This document shows, one piece after another, positions 36,638 to 45,845 of a DNA stretch of 54,163 bases (positions are counted from its first letter, which is position 1; each line of letters starts with the position of its first letter). Location of the stretch: assembly GCF_024127895.1 (NCBI RefSeq), contig NZ_JAMYBK010000029.1:1-54163 (forward strand), written 5' to 3'. This DNA is from Pseudomonas guariconensis. GTDB lineage: Bacteria; Pseudomonadota; Gammaproteobacteria; Pseudomonadales; Pseudomonadaceae. The translations under genes were made by a program, and so were the position numbers. The notes under the pieces were generated by a model, which searched no databases, had not been told where the DNA came from, and was given only the letters and a program-made list of their open reading frames with translations.

Positions 36638-36856
36638 ATGGCAGCAATACTGGTCGGCCAATTCCACGCACGTGACGCCGAAGGTCGGATCTATCCCGTG
36701 CATGAATACCAGGAGTCCACCCTCCAGGCCGACGGTAGCTGCCTCGGCGAGCCGATCGTGACCTACCGCCTGCCTGTCGGTGACCGGGTCAAGCACCTGG
36801 GCGATGACCGCTTCGAGCTGGCGCACAGCGGCGTGGAGCTCATCCGCATTCCTTGA
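36638..36856 (+). CDS. conserved small hypothetical protein
   Basis: A 72-residue soluble protein (MAAILVGQFHARDAEGRIYPVHEYQE...) with strand-rich content and no Cys pairs beyond one. CAGAGG precedes the ATG. Its last 17 bp overlap the 3' end of the convergent ldcA gene. I know no domain; its beta-rich pattern could be a small barrel. Confidence 0.6.
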   Translation: MAAILVGQFHARDAEGRIYPVHEYQESTLQADGSCLGEPIVTYRLPVGDRVKHLGDDRFELAHSGVELIRIP

Positions 36857-39101
36857 TGCAATCGACGGTGTAGACCCGCCCCTGGCCATGATCCTCGCTC
36901 TGCAGACCATGGACATCGGCGACGAAGCCCGGGAAGCCGCTGTCGAAGGCCCGGGCGAAGGCCAGGTAGTCGATGATCGAACGGGTGGCCTCGGTAAAGC
37001 GCTCGCCCGGCATGATCAAGGGAATGCCCGGCGGATAAGGCACCAGCATCACCGCCGCGACCCGGCCCAGCAGGGCCTCGATCGGCACCGCCTCCACCTC
37101 GCCACGCACCAGGCGGTCATAGGCCTGGGCTGGGCTCATGGCCACCTCCGGCAAACGCGTGAACAGGCGCTTGAGCTGCTTGGCCGTGGCATTGGCCCGG
37201 TAGCAGTCGTGCAACTGCTGGCACAGCTCGCGCAGCCCCAACCCCTGGTAACGCAGCGGGTCCACCGCCATCACACTGGGCAGGCACTGGGCCAAGGCGG
37301 TATTGCCATCGTAGTGTCGCTTGAACTCCAGCAATTCGGTGAGCAAGGTGCTCCACTTGCCCTTAGTGATGCCCATGGAGAACAGCACCAGGAAGCTGTA
37401 GAGCCCAGTCTTCTCCACCACCAGCCCACGCTCCCAGAGGAACTTGCTCACCACGGCCGCCGGGATGCCGTGCTCGCCCAACGCCCCATCCGCCGTCAAC
37501 CCAGGCATCACCAGGGTGACCTTGAGCGGGTCTAGCAGCACGTAGTCCTGCTCCACATCACCAAAGCCATGCCATTCGGCGCCCGGCTGCAACAGCCAGT
37601 CCTGCGCCGACAGGCGATGGACCCCTTCCGTCGCAGGCGGCTGCCAGATACTGAACCACCAGTCATGCGCGGCAATGTGTTCGCGCAGGTTGGCCAGGGC
37701 ACGGCGAAAGCTCAGGGCCTCGTCGAACATCTCCTGCAGCAGCGAGCGCCCGGCCGGCCCTTCCATCATGGTCGAGGCCACATCCAGCGAGGCCAGGATG
37801 CTGTACTGCGGCGAGGTGGAGATATGCATCATGAACGCTTCGTTGAAACGATCGCGGTCCAGTTGCCGCTGACTGCCGTCCTGCACGTGGATCATCGACG
37901 CCTGGCTGAACGCCGCCAGCAGCTTGTGGGTGGAATGGGTGCTGAACAACAGTGGGCTGTCGTCACTGCGCGCGGTGCCCATGGCGTAGCGATCGGCAAA
38001 GAAGTCATGGAACGCCGCATAGGCGAACCAGGCCTCGTCGAAATGCAGCACCTCGACGCTGCTGCCGAGCATCTGCTTGATCAACCCGGCGTGATAGCAC
38101 AAGCCGTCGTAGGTGGAGTTGGTCACCACCGCCATGCGGATCCGCGGCTTACGCCCACGGGTCAGCGGATTGGCGTCGATCTTCGCCTGGATCGATACCG
38201 GGCTGAACTCGCTGAGCGGGATCGGCCCGATGATGCCCAGCTCGTTGCGTTCCGGGCACAGGTAAAGAGGGATGGCGCCGGTCATGACGATCGCGTGGAC
38301 CACCGACTTGTGGCAGTTGCGGTCCACCAGCACCAGGTCGTCGCGGCCGACCATGGCATGCCAGACGATCTTGTTGGCCGTGGAGGTGCCGTTGATCACG
38401 AAGAAGGTGTGGTCGGCGCCGAAGTTGCGCGCCGCCCGGGCTTCGGCCTCGGCCAGGGGGCCTGTGTGGTCGAGCAGCGAGCCGAGTTCGGGCACCGACA
38501 CGGACAGGTCCGAGCGCAGGGTGTTCTCGCCGAAGAACTGGTGGAAGGCCTGGCCCACCGGGCTCTTGCGGTAGGCCACGCCACCGCCGTGGCCCGGCGT
38601 GTGCCAGGAATAATTGGATTGCGCGGTGTGCTGCACCAGGGCCTTGAAGAACGGCGGCAGCAGGCCGTCCAGGTAGTTGTGCGCGGCCCGGGCCACCTGG
38701 CGGGCGAGAAAGGGCACGGTGTCCTCGAACAGGTAGAGGATGCCGCGGAGTTGGTTCAGCTCGCTCATGGCCTCGGCGGGCGCGTTTTCCAGGGTCACCT
38801 GCTCGCCCAGGGCGAAGATCGGCAGGTTCGGTGCGCGCAGGCGGGCCAGGCGGATCAACTCCGCCATGTTCTGCAGCAGGTGGGTGTTCTCGCCGGCGCC
38901 TTCGGCAGCGATCAGCATGCAGGCCAGCCCATGGTGGGTGGCAGCCACCAGGCGCGCCTCGGCATGGTCCGCTGCGGCGAGGATGGCGAAGCCGTCCTGG
39001 GCCAGCTCCTCGGCGATGCCACGCACCCGCTCACCGGCGACGCTGTCGGCCTTGATCGCACGATGCACGATGAGGATAGGAAACTTCAGGTCCTTGTACA
39101 T
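36840..39101 (-). CDS. ldcA: lysine decarboxylase (Orn/Lys/Arg decarboxylase, class I)
   Basis: A 753-residue PLP enzyme converting lysine to cadaverine. It tracks P. aeruginosa LdcA (PA1818) nearly throughout: MYKDLKFPILIVHR, QSNYSWHTPGHGGGVAYRKSPVG, TFFVINGTSTANK, VLHFDEAWFAYAAFH, the PLP-lysine segment FSTHSTHKLLAAFSQ and MLVPYPPGIPLIMPGERF. An N-terminal response-regulator-like wing domain (1-125), PLP domain and C-terminal domain are in the usual order. In P. aeruginosa the gene is under ArgR control and feeds lysine catabolism. Gene context with dnaQ, rnhA, gloB and mltD matches that species. Confidence 0.92.
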   Translation of the reverse strand: MYKDLKFPILIVHRAIKADSVAGERVRGIAEELAQDGFAILAAADHAEARLVAATHHGLACMLIAAEGAGENTHLLQNMAELIRLARLRAPNLPIFALGEQVTLENAPAEAMSELNQLRGILYLFEDTVPFLARQVARAAHNYLDGLLPPFFKALVQHTAQSNYSWHTPGHGGGVAYRKSPVGQAFHQFFGENTLRSDLSVSVPELGSLLDHTGPLAEAEARAARNFGADHTFFVINGTSTANKIVWHAMVGRDDLVLVDRNCHKSVVHAIVMTGAIPLYLCPERNELGIIGPIPLSEFSPVSIQAKIDANPLTRGRKPRIRMAVVTNSTYDGLCYHAGLIKQMLGSSVEVLHFDEAWFAYAAFHDFFADRYAMGTARSDDSPLLFSTHSTHKLLAAFSQASMIHVQDGSQRQLDRDRFNEAFMMHISTSPQYSILASLDVASTMMEGPAGRSLLQEMFDEALSFRRALANLREHIAAHDWWFSIWQPPATEGVHRLSAQDWLLQPGAEWHGFGDVEQDYVLLDPLKVTLVMPGLTADGALGEHGIPAAVVSKFLWERGLVVEKTGLYSFLVLFSMGITKGKWSTLLTELLEFKRHYDGNTALAQCLPSVMAVDPLRYQGLGLRELCQQLHDCYRANATAKQLKRLFTRLPEVAMSPAQAYDRLVRGEVEAVPIEALLGRVAAVMLVPYPPGIPLIMPGERFTEATRSIIDYLAFARAFDSGFPGFVADVHGLQSEDHGQGRVYTVDCIKECG

Positions 39102-39222
39102 GGCTCGGCATTACCTCCGAAGGACGGGTCCGTCCTTTCAGGGTAGAAGCTGCAGGGCGCGGGTGCGTTTTTTTGCCGTGGTTGCTCCACAAGTTCGGCG
39201 CCGACCTCAAGAGCAGAGCAAT

Positions 39223-39264
39223 CTGTGGAAGCCGGCTTGCCGGCGATGGGCCGCGAAGCGGCCC
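39223..39264. repeat. REP-like element
   Basis: Two adjacent short hairpins, GCCGGC-TT-GCCGGC (39231-39244) and GGGCCGC-GAA-GCGGCCC (39248-39264), after TGTGGAA form the usual pseudomonad REP layout. It lies between ldcA and dnaQ. Confidence 0.65.
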
Positions 39265-39284
39265 AATGCGGCCATCGAAGCAGG

Positions 39285-40049
39285 TCAGCCCTCGCTCAAC
39301 GCCTGCCACATCGCCGGCGCCCCCGCCGACTTGGCGATCGCCGCCAAGCGCTCGGCATGGGCCTCCAGCTCTTCGGCCGAAGCCAGGATGACCCGGCCCG
39401 GCTGGCGCCCGACGATGCGGCGGATCTCGCTGCCGGTCCCGCCTTGCCCGTCTTCCTCGTCGGCACCGTGCCCAGCCAGCGACAGGCTGGTCTGGCCGCC
39501 AGTCATCGCCAGGTAGACGTCTGCCAGCAGCTCCGAGTCGAGCAAGGCGCCGTGCAGGTCACGGCCGGAGTTATCGATGCCGTAGCGTTTGCACAACGCG
39601 TCGAGGCTGTTGCGCTGCCCCGGGTGGCGAGCCCGGGCGAGCATCAGGGTATCGAGGATGGTGCAGTGTTGCGAGATGTCGGCGCGGTCGTGCTGGCCCA
39701 GCAGGGCGAACTCGTTGTTGATGAAGCCGACGTCGAACGCCGCGTTGTGGATGACCAGCTGGGCACCGCGGATGTACTCGAAGAACTCCTCGGCGACATC
39801 GGCGAAGCGCGGCTTGTCGACCAGGAAGGCATCGGTGATGCCGTGGACGCCGATGGCGCCCTCGTCGCTCTCGCGGTCCGGCTGCAGGTAGACGTGGAAA
39901 TTACGCCCGGTCAGGCGCCGGCCGATGACCTCGACGCAACCGATCTCGATGATCCGGTGGCCTTCGCTGACTGGCATACCGGTGGTTTCGGTATCCAGAA
40001 CGACCAGTCTGTTGTTCTGCTGCTCCACGCGGGGGCTCCAACTTTGCAT
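39285..40049 (-). CDS. dnaQ: DNA polymerase III epsilon subunit (proofreading exonuclease)
   Basis: A 254-residue DEDDh 3'-5' exonuclease. Exo I is Asp19/Glu21 (VVLDTETTGM), Exo II is in IHNAAFDVGFIN, and Exo III HGALLDSELLADVYLAMTGG carries the His and Asp. The C-terminal third, which tethers epsilon to the polymerase alpha subunit, is present (residues about 190-254). It proofreads replicative synthesis. It lies downstream of rnhA in the same direction; in E. coli the two genes are divergent. Confidence 0.93.
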   Translation of the reverse strand: MQSWSPRVEQQNNRLVVLDTETTGMPVSEGHRIIEIGCVEVIGRRLTGRNFHVYLQPDRESDEGAIGVHGITDAFLVDKPRFADVAEEFFEYIRGAQLVIHNAAFDVGFINNEFALLGQHDRADISQHCTILDTLMLARARHPGQRNSLDALCKRYGIDNSGRDLHGALLDSELLADVYLAMTGGQTSLSLAGHGADEEDGQGGTGSEIRRIVGRQPGRVILASAEELEAHAERLAAIAKSAGAPAMWQALSEG

Positions 40050-40088
40050 CTATCTAAGGGAAAGCGGGGATTGTAACTCAAGCGACAA

Positions 40089-40155
40089 GCTTCAAGCGGC
40101 AAGAAAAAGCACCGACGCACTGGCGCACGCCCTGTTCTTACTTGCAGCTTGTAGC
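40089..40155 (-). terminator. imperfect inverted repeat downstream of rnhA
   Basis: Arms at 40089-40103 and 40141-40155 pair at 13 of 15 positions (CTTGCAGCTTGTAGC type). Such CAAGCTGCAAG-type repeats are frequent between Pseudomonas genes. On the minus strand it starts 12 bp after the rnhA stop. Confidence 0.45.
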
Positions 40156-40166
40156 CGCCCTCCCCA

Positions 40167-40613
40167 TCACCGCTTGGCGCGGACCTCGTCGACGCCTCGG
40201 TTGGCCAGTTGGTCGGCACGCTCGTTGCCGGGGTGGCCAATATGCCCGCGCACCCATTTCCAGGTCACCTTGTGACGGTTGACCTGCTCGTCGAGCTGCT
40301 GCCAGAGGTCGGCATTCTTCACCGGCTCCTTGGCGGCGGTCTTCCAACCACGCTTCTTCCAGTTGGCCATCCACTCGTTGATGCCCTTCATCACGTACTG
40401 CGAGTCGGTGACCAGCAGCACCTCGCATTCGCGCTTGAGGGCCATCAGCCCCTGGATCGCCGCCATCAGTTCCATGCGGTTGTTGGTGGTCTCGCGCTCG
40501 CCGCCCCACAGCTCCTTCTCGACGCCCTTGTAGACCATCAGCACCCCCCACCCACCTGGGCCGGGATTGCCCTTGCAGGCACCATCGGTGTAGATCTCGA
40601 CGCTATCGCTCAT
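40167..40613 (-). CDS. rnhA: ribonuclease HI
   Basis: A 148-residue RNase H that degrades the RNA strand of RNA-DNA hybrids. All catalytic residues are at E. coli positions: Asp10 (IYTDGACKGNPGPGG), Glu48 (NNRMELMAA), Asp70 (LLVTDSQYV), His124 and Asp134 (VRGHIGHPGNERADQLAN). The basic handle region (ANWKKRGWKTAAKEPVKN) is complete. It lies between the methyltransferase gene and dnaQ, all on the minus strand. Confidence 0.96.
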   Translation of the reverse strand: MSDSVEIYTDGACKGNPGPGGWGVLMVYKGVEKELWGGERETTNNRMELMAAIQGLMALKRECEVLLVTDSQYVMKGINEWMANWKKRGWKTAAKEPVKNADLWQQLDEQVNRHKVTWKWVRGHIGHPGNERADQLANRGVDEVRAKR

Positions 40614-40655
40614 GTACCGCCTTTTCGCTCTGTATTATCGACCGTGGATGACGGC

Positions 40656-41414
40656 TCACGGCTCGCTGCGCCGACGGTTGACCTTGGCCAGCGGCAACGG
40701 CAGCAGCTTGCCCATCGGCTCGCGGCGTTCCAGGCGCAGCGGCCGCAGGCCGACCACCATCTTGCGCGCCACCAGCAGGTAGACACCGCCGCCAGCACCT
40801 TGCCAGCCCGCGGCCATCCGCTCCCAGCCAGCCAGGCGCTGTTGCCAGGCCGGCGAGGCAAGCGGCGGACGATAGCACCCGAAGCGGCGTTTCTCCAGCG
40901 CGAAGCCCAGCAGGTTGAGCCAGTCGCCAACCCGCGACGGCGAGATGCAGCGCGCCTTGCGCAGGGCCCCGTGGCTGAAGAAATGCCGCATGCCCCAACT
41001 GCTCCAAGGGTTGATCCCGACGATCAGCAGGTGCCCGCCGGGGCGCACCGCGCTGGCGGCCTCGCGCAACAGGCCGTGGGGCGACAGGCTGAAGTCCAGG
41101 CCATGCTGCAGCACCACCACGTCGGCGGCATGCTCGGAAAGCGGCCAGGCCTGCTCCTCGCAGACGATCTCCACCCCCGGCAACGGCGCACCCAGGCGCA
41201 CGTTGCGCTGCACCTGGGGAGCGCTGGGAGGCACCTGCGCGCAGGGGCCATAATGCACCAGGAAGCCGCCGAAGAAGCGGCCCAGCTCGTCCTCGAGCAG
41301 CGCTTGCTCCTCACGCAACATCAATTGCCCGAGCGGTCCGTCGAACCACTCGCGGGCCAGGCTGATCAGTTCGACCCAGTCGGGATCGGCCTGGGCAAAG
41401 GCTTTGTCGGTCAT
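40656..41414 (-). CDS. class I SAM-dependent methyltransferase-like protein
   Basis: A 252-residue protein similar to E. coli YafS, which is also a neighbour of gloB and rnhA. The C-terminal half of a methyltransferase fold is readable (LSEHAADVVVLQHGLDFSLSPHGLLREAASAVRPGGHLLIVGINPWSSWGMR), but the N-terminal motif I (GxGxG) is weak or absent, so SAM binding is uncertain. It is divergent from gloB with an 84-bp gap. Substrate unknown. Confidence 0.75.
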   Translation of the reverse strand: MTDKAFAQADPDWVELISLAREWFDGPLGQLMLREEQALLEDELGRFFGGFLVHYGPCAQVPPSAPQVQRNVRLGAPLPGVEIVCEEQAWPLSEHAADVVVLQHGLDFSLSPHGLLREAASAVRPGGHLLIVGINPWSSWGMRHFFSHGALRKARCISPSRVGDWLNLLGFALEKRRFGCYRPPLASPAWQQRLAGWERMAAGWQGAGGGVYLLVARKMVVGLRPLRLERREPMGKLLPLPLAKVNRRRSEP

Positions 41415-41498
41415 TGCGATCTCCCTCGAAGGTTCTCCGCCCGCGCCATCGCGGCTAAGATGCCTTCATGTCCACGCCAGGCGATTCGGTTCCGCACC

Positions 41499-42278
41499 AT
41501 GATACAGATCGATGCTCTTCCCGCTTTCTCCGACAATTACATCTGGCTGTTACAGGATACTGCCAAACGCCGTTGCGCGGTGGTCGATCCGGGTGACGCC
41601 CGCCCCGTGCTGGATTGGCTCGCAGCCAATCCCGGCTGGGTGCTCGAAGACATCCTCGTGACCCACCACCACCACGACCACATAGGCGGTGTGGAAACGC
41701 TCAGGCACGCCACCGGCGCGCGGGTCTGCGGCCCGGCCAACGAGCGCATCCCCGCCCGCGACCTGGCGCTGGACGATGGCGCGCAGGTCCGGGTACTGGG
41801 CCTGGATTTCGAGGTCATCGCCGTGCCCGGCCATACCCTCGGCCACATCGCCTACTACTGCGGCCAGGCCCAGCCCCCGCTGCTGTTCTGCGGCGACACC
41901 CTGTTCGCCGCAGGCTGCGGGCGCCTGTTCGAAGGCACGCCGGAGCAGATGCACCACTCGCTGCAGCGGCTGGCCGCGCTGCCGGCCGCGACCCAGGTGT
42001 TCTGCGCCCATGAATACACCCTGGGCAACCTGCGTTTTGCCAAGGCCGTCGAGCCGGACAACCCGCACGTTGCCCAACGGTTCGCCGACGTTACTCGATT
42101 GCGCGCGCAAGATCGCATCACATTGCCATCAACGATCGGCCTCGAGTGCCTCACCAACCCCTTTCTGCGCACGACTGAAACATCCGTTAAACAAAAAGCA
42201 GACGAATGGAAGGGGTATTCCAATACCGGCCAAGCCGCTGTTTTTGCTGCCTTGAGGTCTTGGAAAGATAGTTTCTGA
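41499..42278 (+). CDS. gloB: hydroxyacylglutathione hydrolase (glyoxalase II)
   Basis: A 259-residue metallo-beta-lactamase-fold enzyme that hydrolyses S-D-lactoylglutathione to lactate and glutathione. The binuclear metal motif THHHHDHIGG (His56, His58, Asp60, His61), VPGHTLGHIAYY, LFCGDTLFAAGCGRLFEGTPEQM and CAHEYTLGNLRFA are all present. The ATG at 41499 is correct; the frame stays open upstream to 40209, but that part is antisense to the methyltransferase and rnhA genes. Confidence 0.95.
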   Translation: MIQIDALPAFSDNYIWLLQDTAKRRCAVVDPGDARPVLDWLAANPGWVLEDILVTHHHHDHIGGVETLRHATGARVCGPANERIPARDLALDDGAQVRVLGLDFEVIAVPGHTLGHIAYYCGQAQPPLLFCGDTLFAAGCGRLFEGTPEQMHHSLQRLAALPAATQVFCAHEYTLGNLRFAKAVEPDNPHVAQRFADVTRLRAQDRITLPSTIGLECLTNPFLRTTETSVKQKADEWKGYSNTGQAAVFAALRSWKDSF

Positions 42279-42378
42279 TAACCCCAAGATATATCGCAAA
42301 GGGTGATCAAAGGTTGACCGAGGGGGGACCGGTTTCTAGAATCGCGAAAATTTTTTGCCTGGAAACCTGTCCCAGCCG

Positions 42379-43797
42379 ATGTCTTCCCGTAGCCGCAGAA
42401 CCTCTCATTCCGTTGCCCTGACGCGCCTGGCCCAGGTCGGTGCGCTGGCCCTGGCCACCACCCTGGTGGGCTGCCAGAGCACCCGTCAGCTCGACGCGTC
42501 CGACAGCGTTCGCGCGCACAACTACCAGGCGCGGATCAAGCCCAAGCCCGCCCCGCTGGTGGTCAAGCCGGTCGAGCAGGCGCCCGAGGATGTCTGGGAC
42601 CGCATGCGCCAGGGCTTCGCCCTGCAGGACAGCATCGACGTCAACCCGCGCATCGAGCAGCAGCGCCTGTGGTTCGCCAGCAACCCGTCGTTCCTGGAGA
42701 ACGCCGGCGAACGCGGCAGCCTCTACCTGCACTACATCGTCGAGCGCCTCGAAGAACGCGACATGCCGCTGGAGCTGGCCCTGCTGCCGGCCATCGAGAG
42801 CGCCTACAACCCGATGGCCTACTCCCGCGCCCACGCGGTCGGCCTGTGGCAGTTCATCCCGTCCACCGGGCGTCACTTCAAGCTGCGCCAGACCAATTTC
42901 TACGACGGCCGCCGCGACATCACCGCCTCGACCAACGCCGCGCTGGACTACCTGAGCCGCCTGCACGACATGTTCAATGGTGACTGGCTACTGGCCCTGG
43001 CGGCCTACAATGCCGGCGAAGGCACCGTCAGCCGGGCCATCGAGCGCAACGAGCGCCTCGGCCTGCCCACCGACTACTGGAACCTGCCCCTGCCCCAGGA
43101 AACCCGCGACTACGTGCCCAAGCTACTGGCCCTGTCGCAGGTGGTGATGACCCCGCAGGCCTATGGCGTGAACCTCAACCCGATCGCCAACGAGCCCTAC
43201 TTCGAGGCCGTCGCCATCAATGACCGCCTGGACCTTTCGCGGGTCGCGGCCTTCGCCAATATCGACGAGGACGAGCTGATCCAGCTCAACCCGGCGTTCA
43301 AGAAACGCATGACCGTGGACGGCCCCAAGCAGTTGCTGGTGCCGACCGCCAAGGCGCAGTTGCTGTCCGACAGCCTGTCCAACCTCAAGCCCGAGCAACT
43401 GCTCAGCCTGCAGCCGAACAAGGCCGTGTTCCAGGCCGCCCTGGCCGAGGCCAAGGCACCGGCGGCACGCAGCTACCGGGTCAAGCGTGGCGACAACCTG
43501 AGCAGCATCGCCAGGGCGCACCGGGTCTCGGTGCGTGACATCCAGCGCTGGAACCGCCTGTCCGGTACTCGCCTGAAGGCCGGCCAGGTCCTCGCCCTGC
43601 GCGGCGGCAGCGCATCGGCCAACCGGGTGGCGGCGTCCAAGCAGCGCTCGACCCAGTACAAAGTGCGCAAGGGCGACTCGTTGTACCTGGTGGCCAAGCG
43701 CTTCAACGTCGAGATGAAGCACCTCAAGCGCTGGAACCCGCGCAGCGGCCATGCCCTCAAGCCGGGCCAGACATTGACCGTCTACCTGCCACATTGA
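42379..43797 (+). CDS. mltD: membrane-bound lytic murein transglycosylase D
   Basis: A 472-residue outer-membrane lipoprotein. The signal ends in a lipobox (TTLVGC). The SLT domain (about 110-260) carries catalytic Glu140 (LLPAIESAYNPMAYS), AVGLWQFIPSTGRHF and LALAAYNAGEGTVSRAI. Two LysM repeats follow (about 370-413, YRVKRGDNLSSIARAHRVS; and 425-470, YKVRKGDSLYLVAKRFNVE) for peptidoglycan binding. It cleaves glycan strands, giving 1,6-anhydromuropeptides. Order gloB-mltD-npp matches P. aeruginosa. Confidence 0.94.
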   Translation: MSSRSRRTSHSVALTRLAQVGALALATTLVGCQSTRQLDASDSVRAHNYQARIKPKPAPLVVKPVEQAPEDVWDRMRQGFALQDSIDVNPRIEQQRLWFASNPSFLENAGERGSLYLHYIVERLEERDMPLELALLPAIESAYNPMAYSRAHAVGLWQFIPSTGRHFKLRQTNFYDGRRDITASTNAALDYLSRLHDMFNGDWLLALAAYNAGEGTVSRAIERNERLGLPTDYWNLPLPQETRDYVPKLLALSQVVMTPQAYGVNLNPIANEPYFEAVAINDRLDLSRVAAFANIDEDELIQLNPAFKKRMTVDGPKQLLVPTAKAQLLSDSLSNLKPEQLLSLQPNKAVFQAALAEAKAPAARSYRVKRGDNLSSIARAHRVSVRDIQRWNRLSGTRLKAGQVLALRGGSASANRVAASKQRSTQYKVRKGDSLYLVAKRFNVEMKHLKRWNPRSGHALKPGQTLTVYLPH

Positions 43798-43811
43798 TCC
43801 GACGCATCATT

Positions 43812-43830
43812 GGGGCTGCTGTGCAGCCCC
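43812..43830. terminator. hairpin after mltD
   Basis: GGGGCTGC, loop TGT, GCAGCCCC: an 8-bp perfect stem 14 bp after the mltD stop, without a T-run. It separates mltD from the peptide importer operon. The rest of the 218-bp gap shows no gene. Confidence 0.55.
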
Positions 43831-44015
43831 CAAGACGCCGCTCAAAGACCGACCTGAAGCCCGCCTGCCCCCGCCACGAAATATGGCCTCTGCACGCCTG
43901 CGCAAGCGCATACTTGCCCCGTAACCAGGCCGTCTGCTTCCCACTCTTTTTCCATCCCTGACAAGCTGTTACTGTAGCCCGACCAAAGCCCAACGCCCCT
44001 GGATCGGATGCCGAC

Positions 44016-45845
44016 TTGATACGTCCCCTCCTGCTGTCCCTCAGCCTGGCCTTGAGCTTTCCCGCAGGCGCGATGGTGAGCGAAAGCCACGGTTACGCGC
44101 AGTTCGGCACGCTCAAGTATCCAGCTACATTCACCCACTTCGACTGGGTCAACCCGCAAGCGCCCAAGGGCGGCACCTTGCGGGCCATGGCATTCGGCAC
44201 CTTCGACACGCTCAACCCCTATACCTTCAAGGGCACCAGCCCGGTGACCACGCCGAACTTCCTCCAGTACGGGGTCAACGAGCTGAACGAGCCGCTGATG
44301 GTCGGCACCGGCCAGTACGACCCGTCCGGCGACGAGCCGACCGCCAGCTACGGCCTGATCGCCCGCTCGGTGGAGTACAGCGAGGACCGCAGCTGGGTCG
44401 TGTTCAACCTGCGCCCCGAGGCACGCTTCCACGATGGCCGGCCGATCACTTCGGCGGACGTGGCCTTCTCCTACCGCACCCTGCTCAAGGACGGCCACCC
44501 CATCTACCGCACCAACCTGCAGGAAGTGCAGCGGGTCGACATCCTCGGCCCGCTGCGCATCCGCTTCGTCTTCAAGCGCGCCGGCAACCCGCTGCTGATC
44601 CTGCGCCTGGGCGAGATGCCGGTGCTGCCCAAGCACTACTGGCAAGGCCGCGACTTCAAGGCCACCACCTTCGAACCGCCCCTGGGCAGCGGCCCCTACC
44701 GCATCGCCGAGGTGCAGCCGGGCAGGCGCCTGGTGTTCGAGCGGGTGAAGAACTATTGGGGCAAGGACCTGGCAGTCAACCGCGGCAAGTACAACTTCAA
44801 CCGGGTCGAGTACGAGTTCTACCGCGACGCCACGGTGGCCTTCGAAGCGTTCAAGGCCGGCGAATTCGACATCTACATCGAGCACCAGGCCAAGAACTGG
44901 GCCAACGGCTACAACTTCCCGGCGGTACGCCGTGGCCAGGTGATCAAGGTGCAGATCCCGCACCGCATCCCGACCCAGACCCAAGGCCTGTTCATGAACA
45001 GCCGCCGCACCAGCTTCAGCGACCCACGGGTGCGCCAGGCCCTGGGCCTGATGTTCGACTTCGAATGGACCAACCGCGCCCTGTTCAGCAGCGCCTATCG
45101 CCGCTCGACCAGCTACTACCCCAATAGCGAGTTCGCCGCCACCGGCCTGCCCACGGGCAAGGAATGGTTGCTGCTGGCGCCCTTTCGCGATGAGCTGCCG
45201 GCCAAGCTGTTCACCGAACCCTACCAGGTCAGCCACACCGAGGGCCGTGGCATCAGCCGCCAGACCTTGCGCCAGGCCCTGGCCCTGCTCGCCCAGGCTG
45301 GCTGGAAGCTCGACGGCCAGCGCCTGGTGGATGCCAAGGGCCGGCAGTTCCGCCTGGAACTGCTGCTGGTCAACCCCAACCTTGAGCGCATCCTCCAGCC
45401 GTACGTGGAAAACCTGGTCAGCATCGGTATCGACGCGCGCCTGCGCACCGTGGACCGCGCACAGTACAAGCAGCGCCTGGACCAGTTCGACTTCGACATG
45501 ATCCTCATGACCCTGGGCCAGACCCTCAGCCCGGGCCTGGAGCAGTGGCTGTACTTCCACTCCAGCCAGGCCTCGACCAAGGGCAGCAAGAACTATGCAG
45601 GGGTCAAGGACCCGGTGGTCGACCACCTGCTCGACACCCTGCTGGCCGCCCGCACCCGCGACGACCAGGTGGCCGCCGCCCGCGCCCTGGACCGGGTGCT
45701 GCTCTGGCAGCACTACATGATCCCCAACTGGTATCTCGACAATCACCGCCTGGCGTATCGCAACCGATTCGCCTTCGTCACCACCCCGCCCTACACCCTG
45801 GGCCTGAACACCTGGTGGCTCAAGTCTTCGGAGAAAGCCAAATGA
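44016..45845 (+). CDS. nppA1: peptide ABC importer, substrate-binding protein 1
   Basis: A 609-residue periplasmic protein of the SBP_bac_5 family, YejA/NppA type. A signal peptide (MIRPLLLSLSLALSFPAGA) precedes YAQFGTLKYPATFTHFDWVNPQAPKGGTLR, a YejA hallmark, and WVVFNLRPEARFHDGRPITSADVAFSYRTL, a family hallmark. The only fitting start is a TTG at 44016, after GGATCGGATG. It is the first gene of a five-gene operon. In P. aeruginosa the equivalent NppA1A2BCD system imports peptidyl-nucleoside antibiotics and peptides. Confidence 0.9.
   Translation: MIRPLLLSLSLALSFPAGAMVSESHGYAQFGTLKYPATFTHFDWVNPQAPKGGTLRAMAFGTFDTLNPYTFKGTSPVTTPNFLQYGVNELNEPLMVGTGQYDPSGDEPTASYGLIARSVEYSEDRSWVVFNLRPEARFHDGRPITSADVAFSYRTLLKDGHPIYRTNLQEVQRVDILGPLRIRFVFKRAGNPLLILRLGEMPVLPKHYWQGRDFKATTFEPPLGSGPYRIAEVQPGRRLVFERVKNYWGKDLAVNRGKYNFNRVEYEFYRDATVAFEAFKAGEFDIYIEHQAKNWANGYNFPAVRRGQVIKVQIPHRIPTQTQGLFMNSRRTSFSDPRVRQALGLMFDFEWTNRALFSSAYRRSTSYYPNSEFAATGLPTGKEWLLLAPFRDELPAKLFTEPYQVSHTEGRGISRQTLRQALALLAQAGWKLDGQRLVDAKGRQFRLELLLVNPNLERILQPYVENLVSIGIDARLRTVDRAQYKQRLDQFDFDMILMTLGQTLSPGLEQWLYFHSSQASTKGSKNYAGVKDPVVDHLLDTLLAARTRDDQVAAARALDRVLLWQHYMIPNWYLDNHRLAYRNRFAFVTTPPYTLGLNTWWLKSSEKAK

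Noticed and set aside
40209..41498. 430-codon in-frame extension upstream of gloB
   Set aside because: It is antisense to the methyltransferase and rnhA genes; GloB homologues start at the ATG at 41499.
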